From a virus, in the IMG/VR virus record IMGVR_UViG_3300004457_000964, positions 1 through 21,434 of that record: DNA of 21,434 nt. One strand, 5' to 3'. The translations under genes were made by a program, and so were the position numbers. Shown here piece after piece: positions 18,601 to 21,434 of this stretch. The notes under the pieces were generated by a model. The model saw only the letters and a list, made by a program, of their open reading frames with translations, searched no databases and was not told where the DNA came from. Position 1 is the first letter of the stretch. Each line of letters begins with the position of its first letter.

Positions 18601-19243
18601 CAATTTCAAACTGTGTTGAAGAACCATTAACTGATTTTGAAAACGTATATACAGGAACATCACTACCTACAGATGTAAATCTATATTGCTGTGTAAGTAC
18701 TCCATTAATTGCTTTAGATATAGCCGGTTTACCAACAGTGCCATTTTGCGGAAGTGCAGAGTTTAATACACGTCTAAATTGTTCTGACCAATTAGCATTA
18801 CTAGGATCATTCCAAATAATTGTTTGATCTGCTAAGTTAGTGCCGTTACTGTCAATTAAATTTTCTGTAGTACTTACTGTCTCAAATTTAAGTAGTCCAT
18901 TTGCCGCTTGATTACGCTTAGGATTATATGATAGCATACGAGCTAAACGGAGAACTGATTCTCTACGCTCAGCTAGTTCTAAAAAGTTTTCTCTTGCGTT
19001 TAAGTCAACTCTGTAACTGATATTTTGTCCTAAGAACGCAATCATATCAATAAGAGCAAGGTACTCTGATGTATCTACATAGTCGTTAAAATCTTCTGGG
19101 TAATTCTGTCTTAGATAGGTAATCATCGCCCGTCTAAGTGTGTCAAAGTCGTAACTACGGAATTCCGCATTACGATAGCTTTGATATACTTTTTGCCAAT
19201 CTTCTGCAAGTAGCAATCTATTTTGTCTGTCGGTTGATGACAT
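15698..19243 (-). CDS. gp6: gp6-like baseplate wedge protein (1181 aa) with a Thr/Ser/Gly tail
   Basis: In T4 a gp6 dimer forms the inner wedge ring of the baseplate, joining gp25/gp53 to gp7. The N-terminus here has the family's most recognisable segment (about residues 60-118): 'YLALIDMIAFLGQNISYRVD' followed by 'LNARENFLELAERRES' and 'LARMLSYNPKRN'. The C-terminal core (about 1035-1117) has 'NWDFGDSFHFTELATHIMNR' and 'EIFINDATVDDIEI', also as expected for the gp6/baseplate-J-like group. At 1181 aa it is nearly twice T4 gp6 (660 aa); the extra length is a beta-rich middle. The last 39 residues are low-complexity: Thr 1143-1150, Ser 1151-1164, then a Gly/Ser/Tyr end. The ATG has AGAAGG 7 nt upstream and a late-promoter motif. 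The stop overlaps the giant gene's start (TAATG). Confidence 0.85.
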   Translation of the reverse strand: MSSTDRQNRLLLAEDWQKVYQSYRNAEFRSYDFDTLRRAMITYLRQNYPEDFNDYVDTSEYLALIDMIAFLGQNISYRVDLNARENFLELAERRESVLRLARMLSYNPKRNQAANGLLKFETVSTTENLIDSNGTNLADQTIIWNDPSNANWSEQFRRVLNSALPQNGTVGKPAISKAINGVLTQQYRFTSVGSDVPVYTFSKSVNGSSTQFEIVSTGIDTDFNVITEENPVPGNSLAFLYREDGRGSGSSNSGYFLHFRQGSLKSNAFDISSPTANQRISIEAENINDSDVWLYELNSNGIPTNIWTKVSSTEGNNAIYNSLNKKIKNFYVVQTRSNDEISLVFADGTFGNLPQGGFRLYYRTSANRTLSINPADLTDITISFPYVSKAGTSETMTVGLELKTAVTNATTSETTSSIRTNAPQTYYTQNRMVTGEDYNIVPLTTNQEIIKVKSTNRVASGISRYFDLKDATGKYSSTNLYGSDGILYREPYESKTSFTFATQTDIEGTIENSILPIIQNRAISNFYFANYAKIIVSDLNATWTQSTKTTNSSTGLLKNINDVAYQLGTFTGGSLKYVEAGALLKFKPPAGFYFIGDGELTSNSTAKGASSYKWVKVISVDGAGTSVSTTTGTGPVVFNEILPANSILEEVKPKLVKDISTDVRSQIIDQVFAYKTFGLRYDQVTRNWRVIINENLNTVDVFSNGKTGDVTNNQLDSSWLILFETNGEKYTVTNRGLRYIFESDKELSFYFDGQNKIYDSQTGQLVKDKVAVMNFNTQPDSLLPFSNDINWEIVNAFRNADGYINSKKVEVSFFDLNDDGSIDDPDIFDAVVAPLTNASTKYIFLKKESSDQGFNKYNYYNAGTAIRTVTTETEIGAYSQYSTGQAFYIIDNNNFKVLTNNVLVVTADYKAHVGRSDLKFQYVHSADDGNRIDPSASNIIDVYMLTQAYDTNFRNYITGSIASKPLPASTDELFQNYGEQISQYKSISDEVIYHSVEYKPLFGKHAQDNLQATFKIVKNSGEVVNNNQVKTQVIGAINSFFALQNWDFGDSFHFTELATHIMNRVAPDVVNILLVPKQATQGFGSLYEVKAENNEIFINDATVDDIEIIDSVTASRIQSAGNVVTSTGTINTGIKSQALTTSTTTTTTTTSSSSSSSSSSSSSSGSSGGSGSSGGGGGYGY
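15701..15826 (-). repeat. Low-complexity 3' end of the gp6-like gene (Thr, Ser and Gly codon runs)
   Basis: Eight Thr codons are followed by fourteen Ser codons and then a Gly/Ser/Tyr run ending G-G-Y-G-Y. The Ser part includes four near-identical tandem 9-bp units (plus-strand gaactactt, 15753-15788, one with a single change). Each unit is three codons, so slippage would change tail length without breaking the frame. The terminal glycine codons also create the GGAGG ribosome-binding site of the next gene. Confidence 0.8.
15711..15715 (-). promoter_or_regulatory. GGAGG ribosome-binding site of the giant gene, inside the gp6 glycine codons
   Basis: GGAGG lies 12 nt upstream of the giant gene's ATG (15698), a long spacer. 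A weaker GGAT is at 15706-15703, only 4 nt away. Because the two genes overlap (TAATG), re-initiation by terminating ribosomes probably contributes. Confidence 0.4.
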
Positions 19244-19250
19244 AGGTTAT

Positions 19251-19256
19251 CCTTCT
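19251..19256 (-). promoter_or_regulatory. AGAAGG ribosome-binding site of the gp6-like gene
   Basis: AGAAGG lies 7 nt before the ATG at 19243, an ideal distance, and fixes this start. Confidence 0.6.
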
Positions 19257-19264
19257 TTATACTC

Positions 19265-19277
19265 TACTGTATTTATT
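19265..19277 (-). promoter_or_regulatory. Phage late promoter motif upstream of the gp6-like gene
   Basis: AATAAATACAGTA on the minus strand is identical over 13 bp to the motif at 652-664. The ATAAATA core fits the T4/cyanophage late-promoter element. Transcription would be expected near 19264, about 20 nt before the ATG. The 63-bp gap holding it (19244-19306) is the longest intergenic space in the window, so it probably starts a gp6-giant transcript. Confidence 0.65.
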
Positions 19278-19306
19278 GAAACCAATAATACTAGTGGTTA
19301 ATTGTG

Positions 19307-19741
19307 TCACGATAATCCAACGCTTTTATCAAACTGTAACTTTAATTGTTCACTAATATTATAGTCTAAGTACATTAATGTACATTCTATTTGTAGTCCA
19401 CTTTCGTACTCTGAAACTTGCACACTTGCGGCTCGAGTTCTTGGATCATAGTTTACAATATTTGTAACATTTGCTGTGATTGCGTCTTTTAGTTGTGCTG
19501 TTAACGGCTCATATAAGGCATCCCAAATAATACAACCAAATCTAGGATCAGATAACTTCTCTCCTTGACGAATATTAAGATGATTTAATAAGTTTTGTTT
19601 AATTAATGAAATATCAAACTGTTGAAAGGAATTATTTTCCGGATTAACAGTACTAAACCCTCTGTATGCTTTTTGTGCTACAGGTGGTTTCTTGTCTCTT
19701 TTAGGAGTAATTTTAATTGTTTTATATAAATCTGTTGCCAT
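19307..19741 (-). CDS. gp25: gp25-like baseplate wedge protein (144 aa)
   Basis: T4 gp25 (132 aa) is a small core-wedge protein that contacts the sheath and belongs to the GPW/gp25 family. The family signature is seen at about residues 56-80: 'NIRQGEKLSDPRFGCIIWDA' followed by 'LYEPL', containing the GE..(x)P.FG motif; the following 'IV.YDPR' (96-101) and 'L.YL.YN' strands also fit. The length is normal. The N-terminal 40 residues are Lys/Pro-rich and less conserved. The ATG is preceded by AAGG with a roughly 10-11-nt spacer (19752-19755). The gene starts 18 nt after the PAAR gene's stop and ends before the 63-bp gap with a late promoter, so it is probably the last gene of the spike transcript. 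Confidence 0.9.
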   Translation of the reverse strand: MATDLYKTIKITPKRDKKPPVAQKAYRGFSTVNPENNSFQQFDISLIKQNLLNHLNIRQGEKLSDPRFGCIIWDALYEPLTAQLKDAITANVTNIVNYDPRTRAASVQVSEYESGLQIECTLMYLDYNISEQLKLQFDKSVGLS

Positions 19742-19759
19742 ACTAATATTTACCTTATT

Positions 19760-20056
19760 TTATCCACCGGCGAAAACTTCGTTAAAGCCTGTTGCTACAC
19801 TTGTACATCCTGCAATAGCATCACCAATACGTCCACAGCCTTTGCCATTTATAAACACAGTAGTTGACCCTACTGCAATTGGTGCGGCATGACTTGGACA
19901 CGGTACTGGTGGAAGTAAATGTGATGTATTATTATCACCTTGCCGTGATACTCCTGTTCCGTCTACAAAAACGTCACCGCTACACTGATCTCTTAGTGGA
20001 GTAGAACAGTGTGCTACATCAGAATCTACACTATTTCCTCTACAAACTGCGGGCAC
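19760..20056 (-). CDS. PAAR-domain spike tip protein (98 aa from the GTG start)
   Basis: PAAR proteins form a sharp metal-bound cone on the tip of phage spikes and type VI secretion needles; T4 has gp5.4. The C-terminal half shows the signature: 'VGSTTVFINGKGCGRIGD' (about 62-79) ending 'GCTSVATGFNEVFAGG', with Cys and His residues (H16, C17, C53, H56, C74, C84) that could bind zinc. The frame allows TTG at 20062 (100 aa), but the GGAG at 20067-20064 would be 1 nt from it; GTG at 20056 has a 7-nt spacer and gives the family-typical 'MPAVCR' start, so I choose GTG. The start lies inside the 67-aa gene (17-bp overlap). No toxin or other C-terminal extension is attached. Confidence 0.88.
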   Translation of the reverse strand: MPAVCRGNSVDSDVAHCSTPLRDQCSGDVFVDGTGVSRQGDNNTSHLLPPVPCPSHAAPIAVGSTTVFINGKGCGRIGDAIAGCTSVATGFNEVFAGG

Positions 20057-20243
20057 GTTCAATCTCCATTAGTTGTTGTAATTTTCCATTCCATTGTTCT
20101 ATTTCTTGGTGCTGTTCTTCTGTATGAGGCTCTGGTGGTATCTCAGGCAAAAATTCAATCATATGGTCAAAGTCTAGAGGAATATCCTCAAAATTTGTGT
20201 ATGTAAAAAGTTCATTGTTTTTCATTATTACAAATTTATGCAT
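20040..20243 (-). CDS. Conserved small phage protein between spike and PAAR genes (67 aa)
   Basis: This 67-aa acidic protein has a central 'DIPLDFDHMIEFLPEIPPEP' segment and a helical, Gln/Glu-rich C-terminus 'QWNGKLQQLMEIERARSL'. I recall similar small proteins at the hub/PAAR position in T4-like marine phages, with no assigned function. It has no signal peptide or membrane span. The ATG overlaps the upstream stop in a TAATG junction and has a weak AGG 7 nt upstream (20253-20251). Its 3' end carries the PAAR gene's ribosome-binding site and overlaps its start. Position and coupling suggest a role in spike assembly, for example as a small chaperone or connector, but this is inference only. 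Confidence 0.75.
   Translation of the reverse strand: MHKFVIMKNNELFTYTNFEDIPLDFDHMIEFLPEIPPEPHTEEQHQEIEQWNGKLQQLMEIERARSL
20064..20067 (-). promoter_or_regulatory. GGAG ribosome-binding site that decides the PAAR start
   Basis: GGAG lies within the 3' end of the 67-aa gene (in its 'MEIERAR' codons), 7 nt before GTG at 20056 and 1 nt before TTG at 20062. Only the GTG has workable spacing. Confidence 0.6.
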
Positions 20244-21434
20244 TATTGTACCTGTGATTTTCCTGCGCCTGTGTCAATAGGTGTAGTTGTTGTTAAACTT
20301 GCTAATGGCGTTAGTTCATTATTAATAATCTTTTGATAAAAACCTTTTCCTAGACCAATTCTGCTTGCTGTGTTTGATCCGCCAGCATCTGCGTATCCTA
20401 CTGCTTTTTTAAACTCTGTACCTAAAGCATTAAAATCTGTACTTGTCCAAGTAACACTTTTGCTCTTTAAATATGCTACTGCAATTTTTGTAGCAACTGT
20501 AGGATCGTTTGCCATATCAGCATTATTGTAAATATCAACTCCGGCTTTGCCGCCGTATGTTCTATAATTGTTTGTTCCTGTAATTTGTATGAGGCCTCTA
20601 CCTCTGTATCTAAACCCGTCCCCAGATTCTGCAGGGCCGTTGCCCATTCTATTTCCGTATACTGAGTTTGCAATAGCAGGTGGTCCACCTGCAACAAGTG
20701 TTTCAGCTTTACGTTTGCCTGCATCTCCACCAAATCTATTTGGCCATACACGCTGTAATGTAGATACTCTATAGTTCATGTTTTCTGATCTTGGTTCAAA
20801 GTTACATTCTTTTTGTACTTGGGCACACGCCATTGCTAGTGCATGTGCGTTTGATTTCCATGTAATTGGATCTAGTCCTAACCCTTTAATAAGTTCGCTT
20901 AAAAAGAAACGTTGCATATCATCAACTGGTACTGGGTCTGCTGGTTGTTTACCTGCTAGATTATCTGTATTTTTAGTTGGAATTTTGTCAGCATCAAACG
21001 TTTCTTTTACACGCTCACCTGTAACTGGATCTCGAATGAATGCCTCTTGTGCATTGTATATGCCTGAAGTTGCTGAATAGTCAGGTATATCACTGTCTTT
21101 ATCAATCTGTGGTGATTGTGATCTGACCTCTGGTGATGGCGCTAGTATACTTGCAGTCGCACTAGGAGTATGTCCTTGTGGATTAATATTTTCGTGTGCG
21201 TCCCAAGGTTCATGTTTTGGAATACGTCTTGGTCTAGTAGCTGTTGCCGCAACACTTGCACGTAACGCATCCGAACTTACTGAAACTGTTAAATCTACTC
21301 CGGTAGAGCTAAGTGTTTTGTCTTCAGTGTCGCTTGTTACTGGGGCGGGAAATGTATCACTAATATTATCTGCACCCAACGCTTCTTGTGATGGACTATT
21401 CATATGAATTTGTGCCGCTGTTTCTTTATGGGTT
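20243..21434 (-). CDS. Probable gp5-like spike/hub protein with C-terminal GH19 hydrolase domain (5' end outside the window)
   Basis: A GH19 (chitinase/lysozyme-type) domain cleaves beta-1,4 links in peptidoglycan or chitin. It spans about residues 160-365, counted from the ATG at 21403. The first region 'QVQKECNFEPRSENMNY' has Glu199 and Glu207 as likely catalytic residues, and 'YGNRMGNGPAESGDGFRYRG' (249-268) then 'RGLIQITGTNNY' is the family signature. The frame is open upstream of that ATG to the window edge (11 more codons ending A-A-Q-I-H), and the ATG has no ribosome-binding site, so the gene probably begins outside. 'RIPKHEPWDAHENINP' (60-75) resembles the segment after the spike region in T4-like gp5. 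T4 gp5 carries a different (T4-type) lysozyme in the middle. A separate endolysin remains possible. Confidence 0.7.
   Translation of the reverse strand, partial: THKETAAQIHMNSPSQEALGADNISDTFPAPVTSDTEDKTLSSTGVDLTVSVSSDALRASVAATATRPRRIPKHEPWDAHENINPQGHTPSATASILAPSPEVRSQSPQIDKDSDIPDYSATSGIYNAQEAFIRDPVTGERVKETFDADKIPTKNTDNLAGKQPADPVPVDDMQRFFLSELIKGLGLDPITWKSNAHALAMACAQVQKECNFEPRSENMNYRVSTLQRVWPNRFGGDAGKRKAETLVAGGPPAIANSVYGNRMGNGPAESGDGFRYRGRGLIQITGTNNYRTYGGKAGVDIYNNADMANDPTVATKIAVAYLKSKSVTWTSTDFNALGTEFKKAVGYADAGGSNTASRIGLGKGFYQKIINNELTPLASLTTTTPIDTGAGKSQVQ

Noticed and set aside
19280-19299. Inverted repeat AACCA...TGGTT between gp25 and gp6 as a terminator
   Set aside because: The stem is only 5 bp with a 10-nt loop, is not GC-rich and is not followed by a T-run, so a terminator is not supported.
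532-20774. Many plus-strand frames of 60-138 codons across the window
   Set aside because: All lie opposite long, clearly real minus-strand genes, show no recognisable domain and have unnatural composition; they are shadows of the opposite strand.
21401-21403. ATG at 21403 as the true start of the GH19-containing gene
   Set aside because: No ribosome-binding site precedes it and the frame remains open to the window edge, so the gene most likely starts outside the window.

Overview
The window is a stretch of the virion structural module of a T4-like (contractile-tailed) phage. Every supported gene lies on the minus strand, so transcription runs from high to low coordinates. The DNA is AT-rich and coding is nearly gap-free. 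The proteins resemble those of marine T4-like phages (cyanophage or pelagiphage myoviruses). The best evidence is the N-terminus of the gp6-like protein, a gp25-like wedge protein, a PAAR spike tip, a very long baseplate protein starting with the 'LPRYFRT..NKKFL' type segment, and 'ATAAATA' late-promoter motifs. A Prochlorococcus/Synechococcus or SAR11-type host is plausible, but the window carries no host-diagnostic gene.

Layout in transcription order: (1) a reading frame open at the right edge (21434-20243), carrying a 'HEPW..HEN' segment and a C-terminal GH19 chitinase/lysozyme domain; it is probably the 3' part of a gp5-like hub/spike gene. (2) A 67-aa conserved small protein (20243-20040). 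(3) A PAAR spike-tip protein (stop at 19760, probable GTG start at 20056). (4) A gp25-like baseplate wedge protein (19741-19307). (5) A 63-bp gap with a late-promoter motif. (6) A long gp6-like wedge protein of 1181 aa with a Thr/Ser/Gly tail (19243-15698). (7) A 5012-aa giant baseplate protein (15698-660). (8) A second copy of the same 13-bp promoter motif, overlapping the giant gene's stop codon. (9) A 203-aa structural protein (639-28). (10) The first nine codons of another gene (28-1).

The genes fit together as a baseplate assembly line. The spike/hub with a wall hydrolase and the PAAR tip form the centre that punctures the cell. gp25 and gp6 build the inner wedge ring. The giant protein sits where T4 has gp7/gp8 and probably forms the outer wedge. 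Its modules suggest a large multi-domain scaffold with possible surface-sugar binding: a cupredoxin-like segment, four CBM5/12-like segments, FG-GAP propeller repeats, G-x-GY repeats and C-terminal GDGST beta-domains. Three junctions use the identical TAATG stop/start overlap, so translation is probably coupled. There is no gene-free stretch over 100 bp, and I saw no tRNA, CRISPR, insertion sequence or clear terminator.
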